Shown: positions 54,898 through 64,000, counted from the stretch's first letter. The stretch: 64,000 nt of DNA from Venturia oleaginea (GCA_013176395.1 JABMLP010000009.1:372001-436000); one strand, 5' to 3'. The notes: a model not told the origin generated them from the letters alone. Translations and numbers: made by a program.

Positions 54898-57045
54898 TCA
54901 ATACCCGAACTCAATCTGCCTCTTCTTCACTCTCTCTTCCCAATCCGGCGGTCTCCACTCAAACAAATCCGTCGCCTCTATAGTCCACGGTCCTATCTCT
55001 GTCCTCTTCTCCGGCACCGGCTGGATTTGTTTCGCTTTCGCGCATGCCGTAGCCTTTGCCCTCTCGGTCGTGCCAGTAGCAAGACTCACGGAGCGCTGTA
55101 GAGGCTTTCGCGGAGCTTTCTTGCTTCTGGTTTGAACCTTTCTCAGTAACTCTTCTTGAGAAGATCGGAGCACTGCTGGGATTGGCTCCGGCTCCTCAAT
55201 CGGCGACGAGACGAAATCATTAGCCGAGCCAGCATTACTTTCGGACTGCACTCGTCTGAACGGAGATTTTACTTTAGGCTTAGAAGGAGGGAGAATCGGC
55301 GCTCTAGCTGCGGTTTTTGGTGGAGCTAAAAAGGGCGTTCTTACTGCCGGCTCTGGTAAAGGGAGAAATGGTGCCCTCGCCGTTGGTTTGGGTTGAGGCA
55401 AAAAGGCTGAAGGAACAGTTTTTGCCATTGGGGCTTGAACGTTCGAGGGTGCAAATATCTGCCGATCCATTAGGCCATGCATGATTTCCATGTCGCTGCC
55501 TTCTGTCAGAAGAAGGGGTGTTCTTTGTCGCCGTCTCGCAGTCGGTGGAGGGAGAGACGCAGGAGCTGCAGAATTACCGGGTGGCTCAAAACCTTCTGGT
55601 CGTGGAGGCATAGTACTAAACGCTGGTGAAGACGATCGATCCGTCCCGTTTGATGCCAATGTGACAGTTCTGCTCTTGGAAGAGCCTGCCGCAGTCTTCG
55701 ACAATACTGTTTCCTTGCTCTTAGGCCGAACCTTCTTTGGCACGACCTTTAACACTACAACATCATCATCAGAATCCGAGAGATACGCAAACGGATCGAC
55801 CCGTGGTCTTCTTGCAGCAATCAGCGTTTCGAGCAGGGTTGGCTCAGCTTCGGGCTGAGCACTTGTCGTAGAATTCGTATTCTTCTGGGACTTTCGCACA
55901 GATTGGGATGGCCCTGCTGCAGCCTGGGTCGAAGTTTGGCACAAAAGCATAGATCTCGGTTGCGACCTCGCTATCCGCCGACGCTTGGCTTTGGGGGCTT
56001 GTTTTGGCCCTTGAGGTGCCAAGGGTTCTTCCGTGTCAGGCAGTGAGGTGTCCATGTTAGTAGTCTCTGTGCTTCGAGATCTTGTATTTTCCACAATAGT
56101 CTCAGTACCAACGACTTTCATGTGATTCCTTGCGCTTACAGGAGGCGAAGAGGGAGCATCCCGCCGTGGGGTGGCCTTCGGTTTCGGTATTCGCGGCGCA
56201 AGAGTCGTCGCCACAGGTTTTGCCATTGGTGCAGAACGAGATGCAAGCGCTCTCGCCGGCGTAGAAGGAATCGTCACGTCAGAGAATCCTTCATTGTCCG
56301 ATGTGATATCCACAATCTCCTTCACCAGCAGAGATCTCTGACCGGCAAGTGTAATATTGCCTTTCGGCGTTTGCGAAAGTCCTTTCCTCGAATCTGAAGT
56401 CCTTGCCCACAATGGTATCTCTCTCGATTCTCGTGTCACAGACCAAGGCTGAGCAACCTTCCTCCTCTTGACATTTCGATTGTCCTCCCATTCATTCCAA
56501 TTGTTGGCATTCCTGATCTCGTACGGCGACTTCGCGGACACAGTCGATCTTCCAATCGCGCCTTTCGGAGTGCCCAGAAGCGCGTTCAACGACATTTGTT
56601 TCTTGAAAACATTCGGCGCAGCATTCGTCCTTCCACCCAGCGTAATCCTCGCAGCTGTAGACAAGCCGTTCCTATTCCCGCCATCATTTGCATCTTCCTC
56701 ATCATCATCTGGCCTCTTTCTCTCCCTTTCGAAAAGTGGCGCCAGATCTGTCTGGCGTGTAGCAAGAATCTCTCCCACTTGCACGAGAATGCCGATGTCC
56801 AGCGTCACTTCGTCATCGGCCTGCAATTCGCCTTGCTCTTTCCAATGCGTGTCTCCAAGGAAATTTCGACCTTCGTCGTACACCATGACGCGTTTGTTGA
56901 AAGTGTGGAATTTGACGAAGCCATCTTGCCAGCGTTTGGACTTTCGTCTGATGTCGTGAGAGTAGAGGCAGCGGTGTTCGTGGACGGGCGCGGTGTTTTG
57001 AGATGGAGGAACTCGCGCGGAGCTGCGTGCTTCTGAAGCGGCCAT
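54898..57045 (-). CDS. DUF2439 (ZGRF1/Mte1-like N-terminal) protein
   Basis: A single exon of 715 aa. Residues about 24-90 (HEHRCLYSHDIRRKSKRWQD, FVKFHTFNKRVMVYDE, FLGDTHW..GELQADDEVTLD) match the DUF2439 domain found at the N-terminus of ZGRF1 and in yeast Mte1. Those proteins bind D-loops and work with the Mph1/FANCM helicase in recombination and at telomeres. The rest is long, basic and Ser/Pro-rich, with charged clusters (NVKRRKVAQPW) and a repeated APFLPLPEP/APILPPSKP module near 545-600. The end is WTIEATDLFEWRPPDWEER. There is no helicase domain, so it is Mte1-like rather than ZGRF1-like. A nuclear role is inferred. Confidence 0.8.
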   Translation of the reverse strand: MAASEARSSARVPPSQNTAPVHEHRCLYSHDIRRKSKRWQDGFVKFHTFNKRVMVYDEGRNFLGDTHWKEQGELQADDEVTLDIGILVQVGEILATRQTDLAPLFERERKRPDDDEEDANDGGNRNGLSTAARITLGGRTNAAPNVFKKQMSLNALLGTPKGAIGRSTVSAKSPYEIRNANNWNEWEDNRNVKRRKVAQPWSVTRESREIPLWARTSDSRKGLSQTPKGNITLAGQRSLLVKEIVDITSDNEGFSDVTIPSTPARALASRSAPMAKPVATTLAPRIPKPKATPRRDAPSSPPVSARNHMKVVGTETIVENTRSRSTETTNMDTSLPDTEEPLAPQGPKQAPKAKRRRIARSQPRSMLLCQTSTQAAAGPSQSVRKSQKNTNSTTSAQPEAEPTLLETLIAARRPRVDPFAYLSDSDDDVVVLKVVPKKVRPKSKETVLSKTAAGSSKSRTVTLASNGTDRSSSPAFSTMPPRPEGFEPPGNSAAPASLPPPTARRRQRTPLLLTEGSDMEIMHGLMDRQIFAPSNVQAPMAKTVPSAFLPQPKPTARAPFLPLPEPAVRTPFLAPPKTAARAPILPPSKPKVKSPFRRVQSESNAGSANDFVSSPIEEPEPIPAVLRSSQEELLRKVQTRSKKAPRKPLQRSVSLATGTTERAKATACAKAKQIQPVPEKRTEIGPWTIEATDLFEWRPPDWEERVKKRQIEFGY

Positions 57046-57297
57046 ATATTGATCATATCATGGTGGGAAAGTCTTTCGAGAGGCTGAAGGAGAGGTTTTG
57101 TGGTGCCGAGAGGTTGATTGATATGTTTTGACGCGACTCTGAGCAGAGCGCGTTCAAGGTTCGAAAACGCCTGACTTAAGCCCAATAAATGATATATTTC
57201 AATTGACCTCAAAATGAAGACATTTGATAGGTAGTTCGAGGCTGCGCACCTAACGACTCAGGAATCACATTTCTTTGTGTTCTAGATGATTTCTAAC

Positions 57298-57346
57298 ACG
57301 CATTTCTGACACGCATTTCTGACAAGCATTTCCAACAAGCATTTCC
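57298..57346. repeat. 13-bp tandem repeat
   Basis: ACGCATTTCTGAC occurs twice, then the variant AAGCATTTCCAAC and a partial unit. It lies upstream of the DUF2439 gene, between it and the CCAAT array. Confidence 0.85.
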
Positions 57347-57635
57347 TCCCTCAGCTCAACCTTACTTGCAGGAATCAAGAACGCTTGAGCAACACGACAG
57401 CAAAGGATCAGAAGCGACTGATGTAGTTCTGCCCCAATGTGATGCATGATTTGTCCGGGTACTGGCGAGTAAGTGTATGGAGGCGGAGGAGTCACGCAAC
57501 CTATAAACAATGTGTTATGAGTATGTTAACGATATTTCCCTGCTCCTCTTCTCTTCTATTTAATGCCTCTCAAGGAGGGTTCCTGCATGGCCCTTCTCCC
57601 CTTCCTAACCGATAAATCACACCTCAATCGAATAC

Positions 57636-57850
57636 CAATCCAATCCAATCCAATCCAATCCAATCCAATCCAATCCAATCCAATCCAATCCAATCCAATC
57701 CAATCCAATCCAATCCAATCCAATCCAATCCAATCCAATCCAATCCAATCCAATCCAATCCAATCCAATCCAATCCAATCCAATCCAATCCAATCCAATC
57801 CAATCCAATCCAATCCAATCCAATCCAATCCAGTCCAGTCCAATCCAATC
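57636..57850. repeat. (CAATC)43 array, tandem CCAAT boxes
   Basis: Forty-three head-to-tail pentamers without a gap: 41 CAATC and two adjacent CAGTC (57831-57840). Each join makes a CCAAT on the plus strand every 5 bp. All six frames are open across it (pentapeptide repeats NPIQS and LDWIG), so frames here are artefacts. It lies about 590 bp upstream of the DUF2439 gene start. CCAAT is the core of the HAP/NF-Y site, but a 5-bp pitch is too tight for simultaneous occupancy. Confidence 0.97.
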
Positions 57851-57906
57851 CAAACAAAATCAAGAACAAAAACAAAAACAAAAACTAAAACTAAAACTAA
57901 AACAAA
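57851..57906. repeat. A-rich simple repeat (AAAAAC/AAAACT)n
   Basis: Hexamer-like units CAAAAA and CTAAAA follow the pentamer array directly. Simple-sequence DNA without coding content. Confidence 0.9.
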
Positions 57907-58532
57907 GATGAAATTTCTTACATGTATTAAAGAAAAATACTCGTATTGTCATATTGTCGGTTGTACTTAGAGGTATATGAGAAAGAGCGGATAGGTAGAG
58001 AAGTTATTATGGGTTGGTTGTAAGACGCGGGAGGATTTGAGACCCGGTGGAATGGCAGCGAGTGGAATGGAATCAATTGCGAAGGCTATCGTGGCAGGTA
58101 TCCCCAGTCTGGCGGGGGACATGGCGTTGGAACGAAAACTGGAGATGAACAAGATGGTTTTGTTGCAAGCATAGAAGTAGGACACTCCCGTTGTCGCCGT
58201 CCTTTAGCTTGATGAATACAAAGTTCATTCATTCGAGTCGAGTCCAAGTGAGTTACTCAACCTGGCGAGAGATGAACTGGCGGATCAAGGCTGGGACTAG
58301 CCATTTGCGGATTTCGGTTTGTGGTCGGTGACATTTTGAATAGATTCTGGGAAATGCGTGTATTTGACATGCTGATACACAAAAAGATGAGTGGGAGAGG
58401 AAGAGACCTGGCGTGACGCGATTCTAATTAACCCTGCAAGACTTACTTGATTGGGAAAAGTGGTTGTATTCATCGCGCGAATACACGAGGACATTGTGTG
58501 CTCTTATGGAAGAGACCGGAAGATTACAATTG
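57907..58532. other. intergenic, nothing secure
   Basis: Frames at 57967-58185 and 58297-58494 (-) are short and unassigned. Confidence 0.35.
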
Positions 58533-58766
58533 CTATTTGAGGAGTTTGAAATTGAAGTTATATTCCCCGAAGCAATTCTTTCCCCGATCCGTTGCAGAGA
58601 TCCAGATGGTGAATGTTCCAGGGCGCTGTACTGCAAAGGGGAAATACCCCACTTTACCAACCTCCACAATAACCACCTTCGCCTCCTTTCCGTCATTTGT
58701 TTTCAACCACAGACACTGACTGCCAGTGTCATTTCGATCCTCTGCAACATACACTTTGGCTGACAT
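58533..58766 (-). CDS. small ORF, unknown
   Basis: From Met at 58766 the frame gives 77 aa: SAKVYVAEDRNDTGSQCLWL, then AKVVIVEVGKVGYFPFAVQ and FTIWISATDRGKNCFGEYNF. The composition is protein-like and could form a small beta-rich domain. A GTGAGT-like site and an AAAG acceptor just upstream leave open an additional 5' exon. No family is recognised. Confidence 0.35.
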   Translation of the reverse strand: MSAKVYVAEDRNDTGSQCLWLKTNDGKEAKVVIVEVGKVGYFPFAVQRPGTFTIWISATDRGKNCFGEYNFNFKLLK

Positions 58767-60009
58767 TCCGATGGACTCTTTCCTCAACACTCACCACAGA
58801 TGTTAGAAGAGGTCCGAGGAATATTGTTATTTTTCTTCTGCTTCATCCTCACAATATCTCTCCCCTGCCAACACATTTCCCGACCGTTTGGTCAAACATG
58901 TCTTCCATTAGCTATGAGACAATATCCTCTTCGTCTCCAGTCTTCTGACCTTGGTTTGTTGCATGAATGAGACCGGGGAAGGCCCGCAAAAGTGCTGGTC
59001 AAATCTGCCAACTCTCCCAAACATATCGTAGGTGTGGCAAGCATGGAAATCGAGATTCGACCTAGCCATAGGGTTGTAAGCCTCCTAGCAAACGATTTTG
59101 TACAGAACTGCAGCTGCCGAATCCGCTTACGGTGTTCACCATGGAATGCAATTCGGTATCGAGGAACCGCCTAAAACGATATTCATACCGAACAAAGACG
59201 TAAACTGCTCCATTGGTAGGAGAAAAACTTGACCGAAGTCGGAAGCTTTGAGTCTATTCAAAGCCGTCATTTCCACGGAGTTCAGATCAGATATGCTCAG
59301 AACCCTGGAGAACTCTTAGGGACGGGAATTGATATTTTTTTTCCCCTGCGCTGAAGCAACTCTAATTCGTTTTCATTCTTTTGAATGTGAGCAGAGGAAG
59401 AATAAATTTGTTTTCAGCATTTGACAATGGAGTAGGAAAGATGGACGAAACTGTCGACTATCAAGATCCACCATCCATTTCGGAGATGATGGTCGGGGAG
59501 TTGTCAAAAGCTCTCCACATCCAGAAATAGAGGCAGGACAATGATAACAAATTTATTGCGTCAATTCAGATCCGCCAAGAACAAGATGACTTACTTTCAA
59601 ACAGTACTCTCAAATTCATATCGATGTCGATGAATTTCTAGCAAAATCAGTTTCTGGGAATTCCAGAAGTTTAGCGATATCGATCTTAATGTGAGGGTGT
59701 TGTATTGAAGTAGGCTGATACTTGAGGGAAATGAGTTGACGAAGGGACTGTGGTAAAGACGATGAAAACTTGTCGATGTGGATACTTGCGCTTTTTGTGG
59801 GCCATTTCGCCTGTATGCACATTGAAACTCCAATGCCAATGACTTGTTTCCAGAGATCACATCGTCACCCGCTTCCAGCCGCTCAGTACCTCTCCATCAC
59901 TTATCATCAACCCGCAAGTCCACAGCTGCCAATTGTCAATGCATGCCTCCGCCATCAAACAACTCCAACCTCATGGAGCATCAGCGCCGTCCACACCCAA
60001 CCATCGACA
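58767..60009. other. left flank of the fragment mosaic, nothing recognised
   Basis: Only short frames, for example MDETVDYQDPPSISEMMVGE from 59440 (+), which stops after 29 codons. It may be part of the same rearranged region that follows. Confidence 0.35.
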
Positions 60010-60192
60010 GCGACGGCTTGAAGCATCTCGAGCCAGAAGATGAAAAAAGTAGGCAAAGTACTCACTGGGTCAATGTCAATTAGTGAGTGATACACAAGTA
60101 TGCAGAATAATCGGGTCAACCTACCTTTCCAGTGATACTTTTCCTCCTTCTGCATCCTCTGGCTCGAGATGCCTAAGCGGTCGCTGGCAATG
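60010..60192. repeat. inverted repeat flanking a 90-bp spacer
   Basis: The left arm CAGCGACGGCTTGAAGCATC.. (60010 to about 60049) matches the reverse complement of the right arm (about 60144-60192, CAGCGACCGCTTAGGCATCT..). Both share CATCTCGAGCCAGA(A/G)GATG. The spacer carries a smaller pair ACTCAC/GTGAGT. Confidence 0.65.
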
Positions 60193-60267
60193 GCTGAGTA
60201 CAGAAGCGCCGATCTCAATCTTGCGTCCCTCACATCCCGCCACGTCGCCTCTGCAGTCGACGCCCTA

Positions 60268-60460
60268 CATTCCAGTGAGAGCGCGTTGTTGCTCCATCTC
60301 CTCCGCGAAGCTGATTAGATCGGACATGATTTTGGCCGACTTGCACGATGCGAATTCGCTGTTGAAGAGCGGGCGGAGAACATATTCATTAACCTCCGGT
60401 TCCACATCGCCGACGAAGATTGAGCGTTCGGGCTCACGCTCATCGCGGCTGCGATCGACG
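60268..60460 (-). pseudogene. RRM fragment (Nam8/Csx1-like RNA-binding protein)
   Basis: The minus strand reads ERSIFVGDVEPEVNEYVL, FASCKSAKIMSDLIS, then directly FAEEMEQQRALTGM and a stop. It resembles an RRM of the TIA-1/Nam8/Csx1 group (SLFVGDL.PEVNDY.L..LF...SCKSAKIM.D), but the RNP1 stretch (GYGFVRF-like) between the two halves is missing, about a dozen residues. So it is a broken gene fragment within the mosaic. Confidence 0.6.
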
Positions 60461-60479
60461 AGACCTCCATCGAAAGTTC

Positions 60480-61081
60480 AGTTGAGCTTGAACGGACGGT
60501 TGGAGTTTGGGATAGCCTGTCCCTTCGAAGTGGGTGTATCATTCGGCTTGTCGAGTTGAGGTGCCTCAGCAGGAACTGGCTCAATCTTGTCCGCCTCGTC
60601 CTCACACCAATCACCTACCACCATACCCAAGAGCCCGAGAGGCTCGACCAGCGAGCGTCCGTCCTCACTCTTGAGCCGTGGTGGTGGGATGCGTTGCTGT
60701 TCGGTCGAATTGATTTCGAAAACTTCGGAGGCTGTTATAACGTCGAAGTTTCAAGGGATCTCGTCGCCGACCTCGATACCGGCTTCGAATCGCAGAGGAC
60801 CTGGAATCATGACCTTGGCGCTGTGTGTGGTTGGTGACTTTGGCAGGAGCGTCCTTGGCAACGATGCGCTTGTTCGTGATGACAGTAAGAAGGTACGTCT
60901 CGTCCTGGGTGTTGTCCTGTGTCCACTGTGTCCGCCACATTGCGTAGATGAACACAAAGAGTTCGGGTGTATGTCCCAGCTTCACAGCTGCTCGGAGCAT
61001 TCGTCGTAGATTCGCACAAGGGTGGTGGGACGAACGTAGGAGTCTCCCTTCTCAGCTCTCTTCTTCGTACTGTCCTCCATG
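60480..61081 (-). pseudogene. unidentified gene fragment with frame breaks
   Basis: Starting MEDSTKKRAEKGDSYVRPTT at 61081, a coding-like text continues across frame changes: LGHTPELFVFIYAMW, DETYLLTVITNKRIVAKDAP, AKVMIPGPLRFEAGIEVGDE, then a Pro/Glu-rich tail. The phrases look like one ordered domain with at least three frame breaks. I do not recognise the family. It follows the third copy of the repeated exon-end module. Confidence 0.5.
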
Positions 61082-61133
61082 TTGGACGAAGCTGTAGCTG
61101 ATGGTCAGTGGCATGAAGTCAAGTTGCGGATCA

Positions 61134-61167
61134 TGTACATACCGCATAGCGTTTCAAATCTCTGTTG
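61134..61167 (-). repeat. mosaic module, copy 3
   Basis: The minus strand reads CAACAGAGATTTGAAACGCT then ATGCGGTATGTACA, i.e. an exon end (QQRFETLCG) plus a GTATGT donor. The same module is at 61512-61545 and 61842-61880. Confidence 0.8.
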
Positions 61168-61511
61168 GTAAGTCCAGCGCAAGAAACCTATCATCTTTCC
61201 AGATCCTGTCTTGGCAACTGCACTGCCTTCTTAGCTAGGTCGATGCTCGCTTCGGAAGGAGGTATGGTGTCGATGCTGCTGGATGGACTGGAGTGTCATC
61301 GACCTTTGGATCCTTCGACGCCATGGGTTCTCTGGGGACGGTGAGAGGCTTCAAGTCATCTCTCTTGAGGGAAGAAGTCTCAGAATATCCATCATAGGAC
61401 ACGTAGAATGCTGGGTGTTCAATGATCCAGGACTCTTGATGTAAGATTGTTTTTTGGAAGACTATTGATACTTGCAGGTGTCAGTGCGGTTTGTTTCGAT
61501 CTGCGGGCCAG

Positions 61512-61545
61512 TTACATACCGGATAGCGTTTTCAATCCTCTGTTG
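61512..61545 (-). repeat. mosaic module, copy 2
   Basis: The minus strand reads CAACAGAGGATTGAAAACGC then TATCCGGTATGTAA, followed by a 58-nt intron-like stretch ending CAATAG and TCTTCCAAAAAACAATCTTA (FQKTILH). The match to copy 1 extends through the intron-like part into this exon start. Confidence 0.8.
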
Positions 61546-61643
61546 ATAAAAGCCGCCAGTGCTGGGACTGATAAACCCATTTGAGGCCAACTGAGAAGCG
61601 GCTTTGGCACGTCCTTGCCACGAATGGCGGTGCCGTTCAACGT

Positions 61644-61733
61644 ACCTGTCTTCTCCACTTTCGGTATCTTCTTGATCCACGCGACGAATTCGTGCGAAGA
61701 TGGATTGGACGGCTTGTCGAGGTTGATTACGCC
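61644..61733 (-). pseudogene. Cbf5/dyskerin fragment
   Basis: Thirty residues, [20 protein letters not shown] followed by [10 protein letters not shown], match the start of the TruB-like catalytic domain of the H/ACA pseudouridine synthase Cbf5. The conserved continuation (HSGTLDP, with the catalytic Asp further on) is replaced by unrelated sequence after VEKTG. The N-terminal flank is also not Cbf5. It is a captured fragment, not a gene. Confidence 0.75.
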
Positions 61734-61841
61734 GGCGATCTCAACGTCAATTATGTCCTTGAACTCTTCTAGCTCGATGTAGAATTGTTTCTTGAAAGGC
61801 TGACGATGCGTTAGTGTGATTTGAATTCGGTCTGCGAGTTG

Positions 61842-61880
61842 TGTACATACCGCCGTATAGCGTTTCCAAAGTCTCTGTTG
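61842..61880 (-). repeat. mosaic module, copy 1
   Basis: The minus strand reads CAACAGAGACTTTGGAAACG then CTATACGGCGGTATGTACA, a 51-nt intron-like stretch ending ATCGTCAG, and TTTCAAGAAACAATTCTACA (FQETILH). This is the same exon-end/intron/exon-start order as copy 2. Confidence 0.8.
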
Positions 61881-61888
61881 ATGGACGC

Positions 61889-62038
61889 ACATCGATTGCA
61901 CGCCAAGACATTGCGGAAGGACGAGGTGGCAGACGAGCTTGATGCTGAGTGTGGAGGAGACACGGCTTTGGAGGAGTCGAGATCATCTGGCGGGCTTCGC
62001 ATTCGCTTCTTCGCTGTGGGTGAAATGGGCGTCGTCAT
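61889..62038 (-). pseudogene. Zn2Cys6 regulator N-terminal fragment
   Basis: Fifty codons, [20 protein letters not shown] and on to [17 protein letters not shown], look like the N-terminus of a fungal Gal4-type regulator whose DNA-binding cluster starts ACNRC. After the first two cysteines the rest of the cluster (RxRKxxC...) is absent and the sequence runs straight into mosaic module copy 1. It is a truncated gene fragment. Confidence 0.55.
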
Positions 62039-62617
62039 CTGGGCTGACTGGGGCTGATGGCAGGCTGGTGAGAGGGAGATGGGTACTGGCTTGGGTTTAC
62101 CAGCACGAAAGGCTTGGATTTGGTCGGCTTGTGTCTTACGGGCATCTTCAAGTCCCCGAAAGGAACCGCCAGTATACTGTACTCATCTACCGAACAGTTA
62201 GTATAAATTCTCTTGCAAGTAATTAGGCCGCAATGGAGATGATGATAGCCTCCATCATCATCATCATCACCAGAGAGACCACAGAAGCGTAAGGAACATG
62301 GAAAGACTGACCCTGACCAGCTGTGCCGAGCACAGGAGGCAGTAAGAGCTGCGTGAGACCAAAGGCCCCAGGGGAACCAGCCATGAGTAACGTTACTCTG
62401 TATTCGAGGTTGGTGAACCAAGGCTGTCCAGCGGAAGAAGTCTAATATAGTATTGTCAGTATGGCTAGTCCCGGATTTGCAAGGTAGATTAGTGTAGAGT
62501 ACAACTGCCGACATCGTCCACCGCAAGGCGTCGAGCGATCTGAGTATAGCTAACTCAGTCTCGCCAGAGACAGAAAATTTGAGTATACTCAGAGATGCAA
62601 GCTCTGGCCACTTCTGG

Positions 62618-62863
62618 TCAAATGAGTAGGGTGGATGCGTGCAAAGCGTGACTGGCAATCAAGTGGAGTACTAACCTCGTGTCGCAAAACGCTGGTTTGC
62701 CTGCGTGACCACTGGCTGAAACGGCGTTGACTGGGCTGTCGGAGATTGTGATAGCCTGTTCTTTCTTCGCACGGATTTCCATCTCTGTGGTGTTGTTGGC
62801 TGGACGCCTCAGGGGTGCTTGGTAGCGGTTTGCTGGGTAATGGCCTTCTTTGGGTTGAGTCAA
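62618..62863 (-). CDS. exon-like ORF at the right edge of the mosaic
   Basis: ATG at 62863 opens MTQPKEGHYPANRYQAPLRR and continues to AGKPAFCDTR, where a GTTAGT donor occurs at about 62677. It may be the 5' exon of the chimeric transcript or another captured piece. Between here and 62040 no clear coding exon was recognised; that stretch contains a GATGATG run (about 62240-62270). Confidence 0.35.
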   Translation of the reverse strand: MTQPKEGHYPANRYQAPLRRPANNTTEMEIRAKKEQAITISDSPVNAVSASGHAGKPAFCDTRLVLHLIASHALHASTLLI

Positions 62864-63262
62864 TACCCGCGAAAATCGGGGCCTTCTAGCATCAAGCCCA
62901 ATTTAGGTTGAGCCAATACCTTTCTTGCCGTGGTGGTGTTTGAGAAATGGTGCTGTGCAGGAGGTCAGTACGGTTCACAATCGCCGCTGAGCCCTTGGCT
63001 ATCACATCATATGACACTAGTTCAGGCACACACAAAGTAAAAGGGACATCACAATTCACTGAGCTTACGCACATTCAATCAGGGAGCGGCAGGGTAACTT
63101 CATTCATGCTGGTACATAAACTATTGCGCTGCAAATTATCAGCTTCGTTCTGCCATATAAAGATCGTTTCAAACTTACAATTATGCCAATCTCCATTCAG
63201 CTACCTTGTGCCACCAAGTATTTCAGCTATACCAAGTCCCATGGTCTCTTAATCTACCTCCG

Positions 63263-63523
63263 TTACTGCTTTAAAAGCGGGGGGACATATATGTCCATCG
63301 CCGGATTTCCACCCCCCTGTTTGACCTGTGCAAGCCTCACCCTGATGCAGAAGACAGCAATGATGGCGGCAGCGGCGATAACGATGTTACTAGAGAATAG
63401 ATGGTAGAGGCCGATCCAGAAGGAAAGGCCAGTGGCGAGTTGCGGGAGGGCTGGAAAGAGGAAAGAGAGGAATTGGAGGATGTAGAGGACATCTCTGGCG
63501 ATGTCGAAGACGGTGAGAGCCAT
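63263..63523 (-). CDS. small membrane protein, unknown
   Basis: From Met at 63523 the product is 86 aa (an upstream Met at 63565 adds 14). Two hydrophobic helices are visible, YILQFLSFLFPALPQLATGL and NIVIAAAAIIAVFCIRV, followed by a short polar tail. This is the pattern of a small integral membrane protein. No family is recognised. Single exon. Confidence 0.45.
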   Translation of the reverse strand: MALTVFDIARDVLYILQFLSFLFPALPQLATGLSFWIGLYHLFSSNIVIAAAAIIAVFCIRVRLAQVKQGGGNPAMDIYVPPLLKQ

Positions 63524-63846
63524 TGTTGAGGAATTTGTGCCTGTTGAGGTTGTGATTGATTGCATGAATGTTTGAGAGTATGTCGATTGGTGGATTGGAT
63601 GATTGGATGAGAGTCGATTGCGCTGTTTGGAGGACCTTGTTGGCGTTGAGCGTTTGTTGTTACTTGATTATTGCATTTTCGCCCACGATTCTCAAGGCCT
63701 GCCACCTCACAATTGTAACTCCAGAATCCGTGTTGAGATCTAACACACCAAAATTGAGACCATTTAGCATTGTAGCGACTTCAATAGCATAAATCAAGAT
63801 CGGAATCAAAAGTGTCTCTCTTCCGCGTCAACGATCGGCGGAAAGG

Positions 63847-63940
63847 AAATGTCCGAGTTGGGGCTCGAACTCGCGTTCCTCTCATCATCGATCAGTCACT
63901 TCTTCAACTTACAAGACACATGGCCCGCTGCCCAGAATCA
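63847..63940 (-). tRNA. tRNA-like sequence, degenerate (possible Thr-TGT)
   Basis: The minus strand has a D-arm-like GGGCAGCGGGCC, an anticodon-loop-like CTTGTAA and a T-arm-like GCGAGTTCGAGCCCCAACTC followed by GGACA. The acceptor ends do not pair well, and the T stem is mismatched. It is therefore either a tRNA relic or a coincidence. Confidence 0.25.
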
Positions 63941-64000
63941 CAATCACGCAAATAAAAATAGCAAAAGTGTTCACCACCCGATGGTGGCTACCTCACTCCT

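Noticed and set aside
57556..57970. Long frames on both strands across 57.6-57.9 kb (NPIQS and LDWIG repeats)
   Set aside because: A pentamer array has no stops in any frame, so these are repeat artefacts, not proteins.
62035..62658. 207-codon minus-strand frame
   Set aside because: Low coding character (Cys/Trp/His-rich, a GATGATG run in the middle), and it overlaps parts better explained as mosaic fragments and intron.

Overview
The window is nuclear DNA of a filamentous ascomycete (Pezizomycotina). Genes carry several short introns of about 44-100 nt with GT(A/G)NGT donors and CTAAC/CTGAC branch sites. The proteins are typical of filamentous fungi: HsbA-like secreted protein, L-rhamnose mutarotase, P450, subtilase, Kelch membrane protein and fungal SNX41. 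A leotiomycete-like host is my guess from general resemblance, not something the sequence proves. Exon boundaries were derived by hand from reading frame and family conservation.

Layout. 1-5170: a decayed Ty1/copia element on the minus strand, with a near-palindromic 315-bp LTR and an initiator-Met half-tRNA primer site. It cuts off an amino-acid permease gene and runs in frame into a hAT transposase fragment. 5973-6765: ISY1 (spliceosome). 7332-9094: a broken kinase-like gene next to a 1.05-kb internally deleted pogo/Fot1 element. 9.1-16 kb: gene-poor, with a possible solo LTR, a broken gene and a pair of related secreted-protein genes, one carrying a stop. 16-24 kb: rhamnose mutarotase, P450, an unknown protein, mitochondrial GTPase MTG1, beta-carbonic anhydrase. 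24.5-30.3 kb: SNX41, mRNA guanylyltransferase and, divergently, SDS22. 30.5-38.6 kb: Kelch pseudogene, subtilase, i-AAA protease YME1, a GPI-type surface protein. 39.4-51.9 kb: coronin, a conserved unknown protein, CTP synthase, HsbA-like protein. 54.9-57.0 kb: a DUF2439 (ZGRF1/Mte1-like) protein, followed by a 43-unit CCAAT pentamer array. 60-63 kb: a mosaic of gene fragments.

Most intact genes are housekeeping: splicing (ISY1), capping (CEG1), PP1 control (SDS22), membrane traffic (SNX41), mitochondrial proteostasis and translation (YME1, MTG1), actin (coronin) and nucleotide synthesis (CTP synthase). They do not form one pathway. Accessory genes (P450, subtilase, secreted and GPI proteins, pseudogenes) sit in or beside repeat-rich stretches.

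The most unusual observations are: a probable AT-AC intron in CTP synthase; tandem 3' splice sites opening two long frames in the 45-46.8 kb gene; the palindromic LTR; an ATG-only first exon in ISY1; the CCAAT array; and the 60-63 kb mosaic, in which a short exon-end/intron/exon-start module recurs between fragments resembling Cbf5, a Zn2Cys6 regulator and an RRM protein.
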